Shown here: positions 29,500-40,155 of the stretch, in pieces
Position numbering within the stretch: position 1 is the stretch's first letter
Layout of the letters: each line of letters starts with the position of its first letter
Origin: Actinomycetota bacterium
GTDB lineage: Bacteria > Actinomycetota > Acidimicrobiia > IMCC26256 > PALSA-555
Reading direction: 5' to 3'
Length of the DNA stretch: 64,000 bases
Assembly (NCBI GenBank): GCA_003140175.1
Contig: PLJD01000007.1
Location: 1-64,000, forward strand
The notes under the pieces: model-generated
The model's database searches: none
Told to the model about the DNA's origin: nothing
The model's input: only the letters and a program-made list of their open reading frames with translations
Translations under genes and position numbers: made by a program

Positions 29500-29911
29500 G
29501 GGCCCTCCGTCGAGGCGCTATCACAGCCACCGCCGCGCGCCAACTCATGGGTGACCGTGGCCGCGGTCCCCCAGGATGGCCGACGGTCACTCCCACGCGG
29601 CGACGACACGGGGCGGTGATTATGGCAGACCGAGCGCAGTTCGTCCCGCCCCGCGGTGCCGGCACGGCGGCCGCTCGCCACCCGGTCAGCCGAGGGTTTG
29701 TGCTTCCGGGCAGTCGAACGGGCTCTCCAGTCCGGAGCAACGACCAGCAGCCACACTGTCCGGGGATCGAGCCCTACCCCGGGCCGAGATGAGGTCACGT
29801 TACGCCTCAAACATATTTACCAGGCTGCCGAGCAAGGGATGTTCCGGGAAACACGTGACGCCGAGCCGACCAGCGGGTCACGAGACCCGGGTTCGGACGG
29901 GCACCGGTCGG

Positions 29912-30469
29912 TTAGCAGGGCAGTTTGGTCGTCTCGACACCGGACACGCCCTGCAGCCCCAAGGCGCGGAGGTCCCGCAGACCCTTCGCGGTTGACCCCG
30001 AGCCATTGACCCCGGCGAAGATGTGTAGGTACTTGCCCTTGACGCCTTCGGCGTAGGCAGCCCCTCCGGCTTTGCAGATCACGTGGAGTTGAGCAACGAG
30101 ATAGGGGGAGTTGAAGGCGAGTGGTGCTCCCTTCTTCGCGTTGACGATCGCGAAGATCTGGAGTGTTCCGTCACTCGATTCGCACGACGCCAGGTAGGTG
30201 TTGTGCTTGTTGAAGAAGGCGCTCTGGGTCTTTGTGCCGCAGGTTTCCCCTAGAAGGTTCCCGTTCTCGAGGGCGCCCCCGTGCGTGCTCGCATAAAGGT
30301 AGGTCGCGATGAACCCATCACCGGTGGCCTGCGCGTTCGCCCGAGGGCTGCTCGTTGCCGCCGCGGCACCGCCAGCGACCGTTACCGCGCCGAGCGCGAC
30401 CGCCACGCAGGCGACCAAACGTCGCTTTATCCCGCACCCCCGAAGCCGTCGCCCGTCGCCCCCGACCAT
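29912..30469 (-). CDS. Secreted hypothetical protein
   Basis: Signal peptide RRLVACVAVALGAVTVAGGAAAA, Cys-containing mature region. Confidence 0.55.
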   Translation of the reverse strand: MVGGDGRRLRGCGIKRRLVACVAVALGAVTVAGGAAAATSSPRANAQATGDGFIATYLYASTHGGALENGNLLGETCGTKTQSAFFNKHNTYLASCESSDGTLQIFAIVNAKKGAPLAFNSPYLVAQLHVICKAGGAAYAEGVKGKYLHIFAGVNGSGSTAKGLRDLRALGLQGVSGVETTKLPC

Positions 30470-30540
30470 AGGCCCCAGCAGCGCATGTGCGAGGACCAGG
30501 CCGCGAGGTTCGAAACCCCGCTTGAGCAGGGAAGACAGCT

Positions 30541-30582
30541 TGGAGGCGGCGGTGGGAATTGAACCCACGTCCAGGGTTTTGC
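30541..30582 (-). repeat. Distal attachment-site copy: displaced 3' half of tRNA-Cys (42-bp direct repeat)
   Basis: TGGAGGCGGCGGTGGGAATTGAACCCACGTCCAGGGTTTTGC identical to 43660-43701. Confidence 0.9.
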
Positions 30583-30721
30583 CGGGCGCTCCGGATCGTC
30601 CAGACCGTCTGTGGCGTCGCGTTTGGGCTGGTCACGCCCGGGTTGGCGTCCGGCTGGTCGGTCGAGTCCTTGCGCGTCAATCCCAGTCCGTGATTACTCG
30701 CGTGATTAGTCGAAGGCCCTC

Positions 30722-30859
30722 TCACCTGACGCTGAGCGGTTGCTCGACGGGGCGCTGCAAGGTGGCCCGGGCGACGAGTTTGCGCCACCCTGGGATCGCC
30801 AACACCGGGATGGACCCGCCGGCGACCAGCTCGTAGGTCTTGGAGCGGGACCGCCCCAA
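30722..30859 (-). pseudogene. Excisionase/HTH_17-like remnant
   Basis: Reverse strand reads EAA*LGRSRSKTYELVAGGSIPVLAIPGWRKLVARATLQRPVEQPLSVR*, with an in-frame TAA at 30860-30862. Confidence 0.6.
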
Positions 30860-30934
30860 TTAGGCGGCCTCGAGAGGCTCGCGTCGCAAGGCCGCCAGCA
30901 AGGGAGGCCTCAACGGGCGACAGCCCATCACCAG

Positions 30935-30947
30935 TGACATAGTGTCA
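30935..30947. promoter_or_regulatory. Candidate operator palindrome TGACATAGTGTCA
   Basis: Perfect 5-3-5 inverted repeat 32 bp before first gene of the island operon. Confidence 0.5.
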
Positions 30948-30979
30948 GCGGCGACTCGCGCCGCCCAGCGGGGAGCGCT

Positions 30980-32206
30980 GTGAAGATCAATCCCGACGCT
31001 GCCGGGTTCGACGGCAGCCGACTCGAGCGGATCGACGAGCACCTGCGCACGCGGTACCTCGAACCGGGAAAGCTCGCCGGCTGCCAGGTCGTCGTCGCCC
31101 GCTCTGATCAGATCGCGCACTCCAGCTCGCTCGGCCTGATGGATCGCGAACGGGCGCGCCCCGTTCTCGACGACACCATCTGGCGGCTCTACTCGATGAC
31201 CAAGCCCATCACCGGCGTCGCGCTCCTCACGTTGTACGAGCGGGGCCTGTTCCAGCTCAATGACCCCGTGGACCGCTTCCTTCCGGAGTTCCGCGACATG
31301 AAGGTGGTCGAGCGGCTCGACGGTGAGACGAAGCGCTTGGTGGACGCCGAGCGGCCGATCTCGGTGCGAGACGCGATGATGCACATGACCGGCATCGGCT
31401 ACGGCCCGCCCGAGGCCCGTCTCGACCTCGCCGCCATCGCCGGCGGGAAGCCCGCGCGGGGTCTCGGCAAGGGTGCCACGCTCGAAACCCTCGTCGCCGC
31501 TCTCGCCCAGGAGCCGTTGCGATTCCATCCTGGCGCCCATTGGCTGTACTCGTGGTCGACCGACGTGTGTGCGCGTCTCGTCGAGGTGATCTCCGGCGAG
31601 CGCTTCGACCGCTACCTGCAGACCACGATTTTCGACCCGCTCGGCATGGTCGACACCGGTTTCTTCGTGCCGGAGGGGAAGGCGGACCGTCTCGCCGCGC
31701 TCTACACCCGCGACGCGAGCAAGCAGCTCACCCTGCTCGACGACCCCGAGCGGAGCCGCTCGTTGCGGATGCCCTCCCTCTTGTTGGGCGGAGGAGGACT
31801 CCTCGGCACGACGGCTGACTACCTGCGGTTCTGCCAGATGCTGGTGAACGGCGGGCAGCTGGGTGGGGCCCGAGTGCTCGGGCGCAAGACCATCGAGCTG
31901 ATGGCCGGAAACCACCTGCCCGGCGGCGGGACGCTGCGCGACTTCGCGTTCCGGGGTGGTTACGGCGAGGTCGGCTTCGACGGCATGGGCTTCGGGCTCA
32001 CCGTCGCCGTCAGCGACGGGCCGGTCGCGACGGCGGCCGAGGGCACCCGAGGTGAGTACATGTGGGGCGGGGCAGCCTCGACCCTGTTCTGGATCGATCC
32101 AGTCGAGGAGCTCGTCGTGATCTTCATGACCCAGCTGATCCCGTCCGGCACGTTCAACCTCCGGGGCCAGCTGAAGGCGCTCGTCTACTCGGCGATCGCG
32201 CATTGA
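30980..32206 (+). CDS. Serine hydrolase / class C beta-lactamase-like esterase
   Basis: SxxK motif LYSMTKPITGVALL, YSWSTDV. Confidence 0.9.
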   Translation: MKINPDAAGFDGSRLERIDEHLRTRYLEPGKLAGCQVVVARSDQIAHSSSLGLMDRERARPVLDDTIWRLYSMTKPITGVALLTLYERGLFQLNDPVDRFLPEFRDMKVVERLDGETKRLVDAERPISVRDAMMHMTGIGYGPPEARLDLAAIAGGKPARGLGKGATLETLVAALAQEPLRFHPGAHWLYSWSTDVCARLVEVISGERFDRYLQTTIFDPLGMVDTGFFVPEGKADRLAALYTRDASKQLTLLDDPERSRSLRMPSLLLGGGGLLGTTADYLRFCQMLVNGGQLGGARVLGRKTIELMAGNHLPGGGTLRDFAFRGGYGEVGFDGMGFGLTVAVSDGPVATAAEGTRGEYMWGGAASTLFWIDPVEELVVIFMTQLIPSGTFNLRGQLKALVYSAIAH

Positions 32207-32337
32207 GCGGGGCAGCTGATGGTGGACCTCGTTTCATTGCTCGTCGCGGCGCTACAGCTCCCGCCCGCTGAACGTGACGACTCCTCGGTCGGCATCGAGC
32301 GTCTCGTCGACACCTTCCGAACCACGGAGGACCAATG

Positions 32338-33096
32338 ATGGACGCGCCGATGATGGCCGACACCGTGACCTTGGTGGGCGCCGGCGGCGACGATATCGAG
32401 GCGTACTTCGCTCGCCCGCTCGGCACTGGTCCGTATCCGGGCGTGGTCGTCATCCACCACATGCCCGGCTTCGACCGCTCGATCAAGGAGATCGTGCGAT
32501 CGTTCGCGGTCTCGGGGTATGCGACGGTGTGCCCGAATCTCTTCCATCGCTACGCGGCAGGCGCCACGGCGGGCGATGCTGCGGCGGCGGCGTTCGCAGC
32601 CGGCGGGGTGCCGGATCCGCGGTGCGTCGCCGACGTCGACGCCGGTGTGCGCTACCTGCGCGCGCTGCCGTATTCGAACGGGCGCGTCGGCGTCGTCGGT
32701 TTTGCTCCGGAGGACGGCAGGCGTATCTGGTCGCGTGCAGCCTCGATCTCGACGCCGCCGTCGACTGCTACGGGGGCCGCGTCATCGCCGCCGACGACGA
32801 GCTCACGCCGCAGCGGCCGGTCGCGCCGATCGATCTCACGCCGCAGCTTCACTGCCCGCTGCTCGAGCTGTTCGGCGCCCAAGACGAGAATCCGTCGCCT
32901 ACACGTTGCGCGCATCGAGCGGGAGCTCCGGGTGCACGGCAAGACGTTCGAGTTCCACACCTTCGAGAACGCCGGTCATGCCTTCTTCTCGAGCGAGCGC
33001 CCGAGCTATCGCGTCGAGGCAGCAAAAGAAGGATGGAAGCGCCACTGGGCCTTCTTCGGGCAGAACCTCGCCAACGGGGTCGCGTCCAGATCATGA
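32338..33096 (+). pseudogene. Dienelactone hydrolase-family gene with two compensating frameshifts
   Basis: Family-like N- and C-terminal parts in frame 32335; middle part (AYLVACSLDLDAAVDCYGGRVIAADDELTPQRPVAPIDLTPQLHCPLLELFGAQDENPSP) in another frame. Confidence 0.7.
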
Positions 33097-33172
33097 AGAC
33101 GATGCAGTGGCCAGACCCGCCCACAACCCATACGTTCCGCGCCGCTGGCGCGAGATTCGCCTGAGCGGGCCC

Positions 33173-34342
33173 GTGACCGAGCACGCGCTGCGCGCCGCAG
33201 CCGCCATCGTCGGGGTCGCCGACGCCGTGTCCCCGACTGGTGAGCTCGACCTCCACGGCCGGGTCCTCGAGGCCAAGGTGGTCCGTGAAGCACTCGCCGA
33301 CGCCGGTCTCACGATCGGCGACGTCGACGGCATCTGCTACGGCGGTTCGGCGCCAGGCGTCGCGGAGTATCTCGGGATCCAGCCGCGCTTCATGGACGGG
33401 ACGATGACGGGAGGGTCGAGCTACGAACTCCACGTCGAGCACGCGGCCGCGGCGATCGCCTCCGGGTTGGGTGACGTCGTCGTCGGGCTGTACGCCGCGA
33501 CGCCGCGCTCGGATCGCGCCCGCCGAGGCGCACGCGGGCGCCTCGGCACTCCGCCCGGGCCGAACCCCATGTTCGAATGGGAGATGCCGTACGGATTGCG
33601 GCTGCCCATTGGAGCCTACGCACTCGCGGCGAGCCGCCACATGGCCGTGTACGGCACGACGTCCGAGCAACTCGCGCAGATCGCGGTCGACGCCCGCCGC
33701 TGGGCGTCGATGAACCCGCGCGCGCGATACCAACAGTCGATCACGATCGACGACGTGCTCGCGTCACCGATGCGGGCGTCGCCGTTGCACCGGCTCGACT
33801 GTTGTCTCGTCACCGACGGCGCGGGCGCGTTCGTGATGACTTCGGCGGCGCGAGCTCATAGCCTCGCGAAGCCTCCCGTCTACGTGCTCGGCGCGGCGTC
33901 GTGCAGCGATCACTCGATGATCACCGCTATGCCCGACCTCACGGTCACCGCCGGCGCCATCTCCGGTCCGGCCGCGTTCAAGCAGGCGGGGATTACGACG
34001 GCCGACGTCGATGTGCTCATGAGCTACGACTCGTTCACCATCACGGCACTGTTGCACCTCGAAGACCTCGGATTCTGCGCCAAGGGCGAGGGTGGCGCGT
34101 TCGTCGAGGACGCCAAGCTCGGCCCAGGCGGCGCGCTGCCGATGAACACAAACGGCGGCGGATTGTCGTACACGCACCCTGGGCAGTACGGCATGTTCTT
34201 GCTGGTCGAAGCGACGCGGCAGTTGCGCGGTGAGTCCGGCGAGCGCCAGCTGCGCGGTCCACAGATCGCCGTCGCGCACGGATCGGGTGGGGTACTTTCG
34301 ACCATGGGGACGGTCGTGCTCGGCGCAGAGGCGACGAGATGA
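33173..34342 (+). CDS. Thiolase-fold protein (Ltp/SCPx-like)
   Basis: AAAIVGVADAVSPTG…VVREALADAGLTIGDVDGICYGG…YGTTSEQLAQIAVDARRWASMNPRA. Confidence 0.85.
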   Translation: MTEHALRAAAAIVGVADAVSPTGELDLHGRVLEAKVVREALADAGLTIGDVDGICYGGSAPGVAEYLGIQPRFMDGTMTGGSSYELHVEHAAAAIASGLGDVVVGLYAATPRSDRARRGARGRLGTPPGPNPMFEWEMPYGLRLPIGAYALAASRHMAVYGTTSEQLAQIAVDARRWASMNPRARYQQSITIDDVLASPMRASPLHRLDCCLVTDGAGAFVMTSAARAHSLAKPPVYVLGAASCSDHSMITAMPDLTVTAGAISGPAAFKQAGITTADVDVLMSYDSFTITALLHLEDLGFCAKGEGGAFVEDAKLGPGGALPMNTNGGGLSYTHPGQYGMFLLVEATRQLRGESGERQLRGPQIAVAHGSGGVLSTMGTVVLGAEATR

Positions 34343-34743
34343 GCCCGCTGCTCGAGCCGCCGGCGTCGGACGAGGTCGCGCCGTTCTGGGACGCGACGCG
34401 ACGCGGCAAGCTCGTCCTGCCCTGGTGCCGGTCGTGCGAGCGGCCGTTCTGGTATCCACGCGCCACGTGTCCACGATGTCTCGGCGATACCGTGGAATGG
34501 CGCCAGGCGCGCGGCGACGGCACCGTGTATGCGGTGAGCGTCCAGCACCAGCCCGGACCTGGACGCGACGCCGCCGACGGGCCGTACGCGGTCGCGCTCA
34601 TCGACCTCGACGAGGGCGTGCGCGTGATGGGCAACGTCCTGGCGTGCGCGGCCGCGGACGTCCACGTCGGCATGTCGGTTCGCGTCACTTGGCAGGCCCT
34701 GTCTGACGGAAGGCAGCTCCTGCAATTCGCACCCCGAGAGTAA
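34339..34743 (+). CDS. DUF35 OB-fold / zinc-ribbon protein
   Basis: CRSCERPFWYPRATCPRC. Confidence 0.85.
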   Translation: MSPLLEPPASDEVAPFWDATRRGKLVLPWCRSCERPFWYPRATCPRCLGDTVEWRQARGDGTVYAVSVQHQPGPGRDAADGPYAVALIDLDEGVRVMGNVLACAAADVHVGMSVRVTWQALSDGRQLLQFAPRE

Positions 34744-34752
34744 GGAGGAACC

Positions 34753-35964
34753 ATGCCGATGCAGATCGACCTCGGCCCGACCGCGAGCCACTTCCGCGAG
34801 GAGGTGCGGCAGTGGCTGCGAGTGAACCGTCCATCCAACGTGGAGGCGGTGCAGTCGGAAATCATCGGTGGTGGGCCCGACTACGACGACTGGGCGAAAC
34901 GTCTGCACGAGGCGGGGCTGATGTGCGTGGGTTGGCCGAAGGAGTACGGCGGACGCGGTCTCGGTGGGGTCGAGGTCGCGGTGATGAACGAGGAGTTCGG
35001 CCGCGCGGGTCTGCCCCGCGCCACCCGCGGAATGGGCGAATGGCTCGTCGGCCCGTCGATCATCGTGCACGGCACCGAGGACCAGAAGGCGCACTTCCTA
35101 TCGCGGATCGTCGACGGCACGGACCGCTATTGCCAAGGCTTCTCCGAACCCGACGCGGGGTCGGATCTGGCCGGGCTGAAGACGCGCGGCATCGTCGACG
35201 GCGACGAGATCGTGGTGACCGGCCAGAAGGTGTGGACGTCGGGAGCACACCGGGCGACCATGATGTTCTGTCTTTGTCGAACCGATCCCGACGCGCCGAA
35301 GCACCGGGGTATCTCGTACGTGCTCCTGCCCATGAAGAAGCCCGACGGCTCCTCCAATGGCTTCGAGCTGCGACCGATCCGCCAGATCACCGGCAACAGC
35401 AACTTCAGCGAGACGTTCATCACGGAAGCGCGCGCCCCATTGTCCAACGTCATCGGTGGGGTGAACAACGGCTGGCGCGTCACGATGACGACCCTTGGGA
35501 ACGAACGGGGCGGCAACGCCACGACGCAGCATGCGCAGTACGAGCGCCAGTTTTGGCGGATCGTCGACGAGGCGCGGCGTCTCGGCCGCGCCGACGACTC
35601 GATCGTCCGCCAGGAACTGGCATGGGCGTACACACACGTCGAGATCATGCGGTTCGCGGGTTTGCGCACCCTCTCGGAGGTCGTCGCACACAAGGAGCCT
35701 GGGCCCGCGGCGTCGATCAACAAGATGTTCTGGTCGGAGTACGCGCGCGACCTAAACGAATGGGTGATGAACCTCCGCGGCGCGCACGCGATGGTGAGGC
35801 CGGACAATGAGGGATACGCGCTCGACCGTTGGCAAAGCGACTTCCTCGGCAGCCGCTCGAGCACGATTTGGGGCGGAACGGCCCAAGTGCAGCGCAACAT
35901 TGTCGGCGAGCAGGTGCTCGGTCTCCCGAAGGAGCCGAGCGGCGACGAGGAGCGGACCCGGTGA
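34753..35964 (+). CDS. Acyl-CoA dehydrogenase
   Basis: [18 protein letters not shown]…[12 protein letters not shown]…[20 protein letters not shown]. Confidence 0.95.
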   Translation: MPMQIDLGPTASHFREEVRQWLRVNRPSNVEAVQSEIIGGGPDYDDWAKRLHEAGLMCVGWPKEYGGRGLGGVEVAVMNEEFGRAGLPRATRGMGEWLVGPSIIVHGTEDQKAHFLSRIVDGTDRYCQGFSEPDAGSDLAGLKTRGIVDGDEIVVTGQKVWTSGAHRATMMFCLCRTDPDAPKHRGISYVLLPMKKPDGSSNGFELRPIRQITGNSNFSETFITEARAPLSNVIGGVNNGWRVTMTTLGNERGGNATTQHAQYERQFWRIVDEARRLGRADDSIVRQELAWAYTHVEIMRFAGLRTLSEVVAHKEPGPAASINKMFWSEYARDLNEWVMNLRGAHAMVRPDNEGYALDRWQSDFLGSRSSTIWGGTAQVQRNIVGEQVLGLPKEPSGDEERTR

Positions 35965-37514
35965 CCGACGAAGCCTTCGTGCAGGCCGCGCAGTGCGGTA
36001 TGACGCTCGCGTACTGGGCCGCTCGTCAGCCCGATCGCGTTGCGATCGTCTCCGAGCAGGGCAACCGGACCTTCGGTGAGCTGAACGCGAACGCGAACCG
36101 GCTGGCCCGAGCGCTACAGGCACGGGGGATCGGCAGTGGCGACGCGATCGTGCTCATGATCGCGAACCGGGCGGAATTCGCGGAAGTGGTTGCCGCCTCG
36201 CAGCGCAGCGGCTTGCGCTACACGCCGCTCAACTGGCACCTGACCGCCGACGAAGCCGCCTACATCGTCGGTGATTGTGGAGCGCGCATCCTCGTGGCCG
36301 ATGAGCGCTTCGCCGGCGTCGCGCGCGCGGTCGCGACGCGCGTCGCCGGGCTGCGCGTCCTTCTTGCCGTGGGCGGTGAGATCGAACCCTTCGAGCGCTA
36401 CGACGATGTGATCGCAAATGAGGCGGGCGTCGACATCGGCGACCCGGTGCTCGGCGGGTCGCTGCTGTACACGTCGGGCACGACCGGGCGACCGAAGGGT
36501 GTCCACCGTGCGCGACCGATGGCCGACGCCGTCACGCCGTTCGGCTACGTGCCTGGCGAGACCCTGCATCTCTGCACGGGGCCGCTGTACCACGCAGCGC
36601 CGCTGGGTTTCTCGCTCGCGGTTCCCTTGAGCGCCGGCGCGGGTGTCGTGTTGATGGACGGCTGGTCAGCCATGGAGACCTTGCGCTTGATCGAAGCGCA
36701 TCGGATCACGCATACGCACTTGGTGCCGACGATGTTCCACCGGCTGCTCTCGATGCCCGCCGAGGTTCGCGACCGCGCCGACGTGTCGTCGCTGCGGCTC
36801 GTGCTGCACGGCGCTGCACCATGTCCCACCTGGGTGAAGCGGTCGATGATCGAGTGGTGGGGTCCGGTGTTGTTGGAGTACTACGCCGCGACTGAAGGAC
36901 TTGGCACCTGGGTAACGAGCGCGGAATGGCTGGGCAAGCCGGGCACGGTCGGCAAGCCCAGACCGCCGGACACGATTCGTGTGCTCGACGAGCAAGGCCA
37001 GGATTGCCGCCCCGGTGTCGTCGGCGCCGTGTATCTGAAGGCTCCCGCAGCGACCCGCTTCGAGTACCACAACGCTCCCGCGAAGACGGATGCGAGCTAT
37101 CGCGGCGATCATTTCACGCTCGGCGACGTCGGATATCTCGACGACGACGGCTACCTGTTCCTCACCGACCGCTCCGCGAACCTCATCATCTCGGGCGGCG
37201 TCAACATCTATCCAGCGGAGGTCGAGGCCGATTTGCTCGCGCATCCGGCCGTCGGCGACGTCGCCGTGATCGGTGTGCCCGACCCCGACTGGGGCGAGAT
37301 CGTGCTGGCGGTCGTCGAGCTGCAAGAGGGCAGCGTACCGTCGGAACGGCTCGCACGGGAGCTCATCGAGCATTGTCGGGAGCGCCTGGCGCACTTCAAG
37401 TGCCCGCGCCGCGTCGACTTCACCGATCAGCTGCCGCGTCACGACAACGGCAAGCTCTACAAGGAACGGCTGCGTGACGAGTACCGAACCGATGTGCTAG
37501 GGATCGCTCAATGA
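35961..37514 (+). CDS. AMP-dependent acyl-CoA synthetase/ligase
   Basis: [19 protein letters not shown]…YYAATEG…[21 protein letters not shown]. Confidence 0.95.
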   Translation: MTDEAFVQAAQCGMTLAYWAARQPDRVAIVSEQGNRTFGELNANANRLARALQARGIGSGDAIVLMIANRAEFAEVVAASQRSGLRYTPLNWHLTADEAAYIVGDCGARILVADERFAGVARAVATRVAGLRVLLAVGGEIEPFERYDDVIANEAGVDIGDPVLGGSLLYTSGTTGRPKGVHRARPMADAVTPFGYVPGETLHLCTGPLYHAAPLGFSLAVPLSAGAGVVLMDGWSAMETLRLIEAHRITHTHLVPTMFHRLLSMPAEVRDRADVSSLRLVLHGAAPCPTWVKRSMIEWWGPVLLEYYAATEGLGTWVTSAEWLGKPGTVGKPRPPDTIRVLDEQGQDCRPGVVGAVYLKAPAATRFEYHNAPAKTDASYRGDHFTLGDVGYLDDDGYLFLTDRSANLIISGGVNIYPAEVEADLLAHPAVGDVAVIGVPDPDWGEIVLAVVELQEGSVPSERLARELIEHCRERLAHFKCPRRVDFTDQLPRHDNGKLYKERLRDEYRTDVLGIAQ

Positions 37515-38395
37515 GCTGCATCTGCGAAGGTCGCGTCGCGATCGTCACGGGCGCCGGCCGCGGCATCGGGCGGAGCCACGCGCTCGAGCTCGCCAGGGAG
37601 GGCGCGCACGTCGTCGTGAACGATCTCGGTAGCGCGGTCGACGGCATGGGAACCGACCGCGGGCCGGCGCAGGTCGTTGTCGAGGAGATCCGTGCCGCGG
37701 GCGGCATGGCGATCGAGAACATCGACGACGTCTCGACCTGGCCGGGCGCGCAAGCAGTAGTTGCGAGCGCGATCGAGTCATTCGGTCGGCTCGATGTCGT
37801 CGTCAACAACGCGGGCATCCTGCGCGATCGCATGATCGTGAACATGACCGAAGAGGAGTGGGACGACGTCATTCGAGTGCACTTGAAGGGCACGTTCGGC
37901 CCGACCCACTTCGCCGCCGCGTACTGGCGCGAGCGCTCGAAAGCTGGTGAAGCGGTCGACGCGCGCGTGATCAACACATCGTCGACCTCGGGACTGTTCG
38001 CGAATCCCGGACAATCGAACTATGGCGCAGCCAAATCCGGAATCGCCACGTTCTCGATCATCGCGGCGAAGGAGCTCGGCCGTTACGGCGTGACCGTCAA
38101 CGCGATCGCACCGGGAGCGCTCACCCGGATGACCGAGGCCCTCTCGGGATCGCGTGCCGCGCCCCAGGTTGGTGAGTGGAACGAGCGCGCGCCCGAGAAC
38201 ATCGCGCCCCTCGTGACCTGGCTCGCCAGTCCGGAGTCTGCCGCCGTCACCGGTCAGGTGTTTCTCGTATCAGGAGGCCGAATCGCGATCTCGACGGGAT
38301 GGGGCCGCGGCCCGGGCGTCGACCGCGGTGCCCGCTGGGAGCCCACCGAGCTGGGCGCCGTGGTCCAGAAGCTGATCGCGGAGGCACAGAGCTGA
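37511..38395 (+). CDS. SDR oxidoreductase (MFE-2 / 17-beta-HSD4-like)
   Basis: [29 protein letters not shown]…[10 protein letters not shown]…YGAAKSG. Confidence 0.9.
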   Translation: MSCICEGRVAIVTGAGRGIGRSHALELAREGAHVVVNDLGSAVDGMGTDRGPAQVVVEEIRAAGGMAIENIDDVSTWPGAQAVVASAIESFGRLDVVVNNAGILRDRMIVNMTEEEWDDVIRVHLKGTFGPTHFAAAYWRERSKAGEAVDARVINTSSTSGLFANPGQSNYGAAKSGIATFSIIAAKELGRYGVTVNAIAPGALTRMTEALSGSRAAPQVGEWNERAPENIAPLVTWLASPESAAVTGQVFLVSGGRIAISTGWGRGPGVDRGARWEPTELGAVVQKLIAEAQS

Positions 38396-38417
38396 TGCGG
38401 ACGTTACGGTCGGCGCC

Positions 38418-38921
38418 ATGACGCTCGAGCGCTTTCCGATCGAAGCCGGGCACGTGATGCTGTTCGCCCGGAGCATCGGAGACCCAAATCCGATCTACCG
38501 CGACGACGAGTACGCAGGCGCGAGCGAGGTGGGCGCGATCATCGCACCGCCGACGTTCGTGCAGGCGGGCGCGCAGTTCGACGACAGCTACCCGTTGCGA
38601 CCCAAGATCGGCGTCCCGTGGTTCGGCTCAGGCCGAGCGCCGACGAGCGCGCCGCGTGAGTCGCGCCCCGGCGGCGGCAGTGGTGGTGGCGGCGGCACCG
38701 GCTTGCACGCGGAGCAGCACTACCTCTACCACCGGGCGCTCCGCGTCGGCGACGTGCTCACCGCCACCAGCCGTCCGGGCGAGCGATGGGAGAAGGAGGG
38801 CCGACGCGCAGGAAGGCTCCTGTTCTCCGAGACGATCACGGAGTTCCGTGACCAGAACGGCGAGCTCGTCGTGACAGCCCGCGCTGTCGGGGTGCGGACC
38901 GAGCGAGTAGTGGAGGCGTGA
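38418..38921 (+). CDS. MaoC-family N-terminal hotdog (FAS1-like) dehydratase subunit
   Basis: EAGHVMLFARSIGDPNPIYRDDEYA…APPTF; Gly-rich insert. Confidence 0.85.
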   Translation: MTLERFPIEAGHVMLFARSIGDPNPIYRDDEYAGASEVGAIIAPPTFVQAGAQFDDSYPLRPKIGVPWFGSGRAPTSAPRESRPGGGSGGGGGTGLHAEQHYLYHRALRVGDVLTATSRPGERWEKEGRRAGRLLFSETITEFRDQNGELVVTARAVGVRTERVVEA

Positions 38922-39344
38922 ATGGCGTTGTCGGCGAGCAAGCTCCAAGTCGGGCAGACGTTCTCGGCCGTCGTCGTCGAGGATCTCAGCCGCACGCAGA
39001 TCGTGCAGTACGCGGGCGCGTCGGGCGACTACAACCCGTTGCACACCGACGAGACCTTCGCGACGGAGGTGACGGGATACCCGAGCGTCTTCGCGCACGG
39101 AATGCTGACCATGGGCATGACGGGCCGCATGGTGACCGACCTCGTCGGCGACGGACGGCTCCAGAGCTTCGGTGGCCGTTTCCTCTCGCAGGTGTGGCCG
39201 GGTGACGATCTGACGACGACGGCGAGCATCGATGCGATACATGGCGAAGCGGGGGGGCCGGTGGTCGAGTTGTCGTTGCGCACCGTGAACCAGGACGGTA
39301 TGCAGGTCTTCACCGGCTATGCGACGTCGCGGGTCGACCCGTGA
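38922..39344 (+). CDS. MaoC-like dehydratase
   Basis: YAGASGDYNPLHTDETFATEVTGYPSVFAHGMLTMGM. Confidence 0.9.
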   Translation: MALSASKLQVGQTFSAVVVEDLSRTQIVQYAGASGDYNPLHTDETFATEVTGYPSVFAHGMLTMGMTGRMVTDLVGDGRLQSFGGRFLSQVWPGDDLTTTASIDAIHGEAGGPVVELSLRTVNQDGMQVFTGYATSRVDP

Positions 39345-40126
39345 AGCTCGACGCGCGAGTCGCACTCGTCACCGGCGCGAGCCGCGGGATCGGCGAAGCG
39401 ATCGCGCGGCGCTTCGCCGCCGAAGGGGCGGCCGTTGCGGTGTCGGCACGAACCATCAACGAGGGAGACCATCCGCTGTCGGGAAGCATCACGAGCACCG
39501 TCACGTCGATCAAGGACGCCGGCGGTCGCGCCGTTGCCGTGGCGGCCGACCTGGCCAGGCCCGAGGATCGCCGCGTTCTCATCGATTCGGTTGAGCGAGA
39601 GCTTGGCGCGATCGACATTCTCGTCAACAATGCCGCTGTTACCTACTTCGAACCCACCGAGACGTTCTCGGCGCGTCACTACGCCTTGATGCTCGAAGTA
39701 CAGGTTCGAGCGCCGTTCGAGCTCGCGCAACTCGTTCTCCCGGGCATGCGCGCCCGCAAGCAAGGGTGGATCCTGAACATCTCCTCGGGCGCGGCTCGCC
39801 ATCCGGAGGGCCCGCCCTATAACCGGCGCATGGGCGCCGGCACCGTGTACGGCATGTGCAAGGCCGCGCTCGAGCGATTCACGTCGGGTCTCGCGGCAGA
39901 GATGTACGAGGACGGGATCGCGGTCAACGCGCTGTCGCCCTCGGGTCTCGTGCCCACACCCGGCGTCGTGTACCACGGTCTCGATCGCGGCGTACCCGCG
40001 GACGCATTGGAACCTGCCGAGGTGATGGCAGAAGCGGCGCTCGCGCTGTGCAGCGGCGATCCGGCCGCGTTGACCGGTCGAATCACCTATGCCCGACCCC
40101 TCCTCGCGGAGTTCAGCACCAGCTGA
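39341..40126 (+). CDS. SDR family oxidoreductase
   Basis: VTGASRGIGEAIARRFAAEG…YGMCKAALERF. Confidence 0.9.
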   Translation: MKLDARVALVTGASRGIGEAIARRFAAEGAAVAVSARTINEGDHPLSGSITSTVTSIKDAGGRAVAVAADLARPEDRRVLIDSVERELGAIDILVNNAAVTYFEPTETFSARHYALMLEVQVRAPFELAQLVLPGMRARKQGWILNISSGAARHPEGPPYNRRMGAGTVYGMCKAALERFTSGLAAEMYEDGIAVNALSPSGLVPTPGVVYHGLDRGVPADALEPAEVMAEAALALCSGDPAALTGRITYARPLLAEFSTS

Positions 40127-40155
40127 TCGCCGGGCACCTTAGGTTGTCCTCTCCC

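Noticed and set aside
30541-30582. A second tRNA-Cys gene
   Set aside because: Only the 3' half from the anticodon is present; the sequence after GTTTTGC diverges and no 5' acceptor or D arm can be found.
30860-32203. 447-aa minus-strand ORF over the serine hydrolase
   Set aside because: Antisense to a clear beta-lactamase-like gene; only its last residues run into the excisionase-like remnant by chance of frame.
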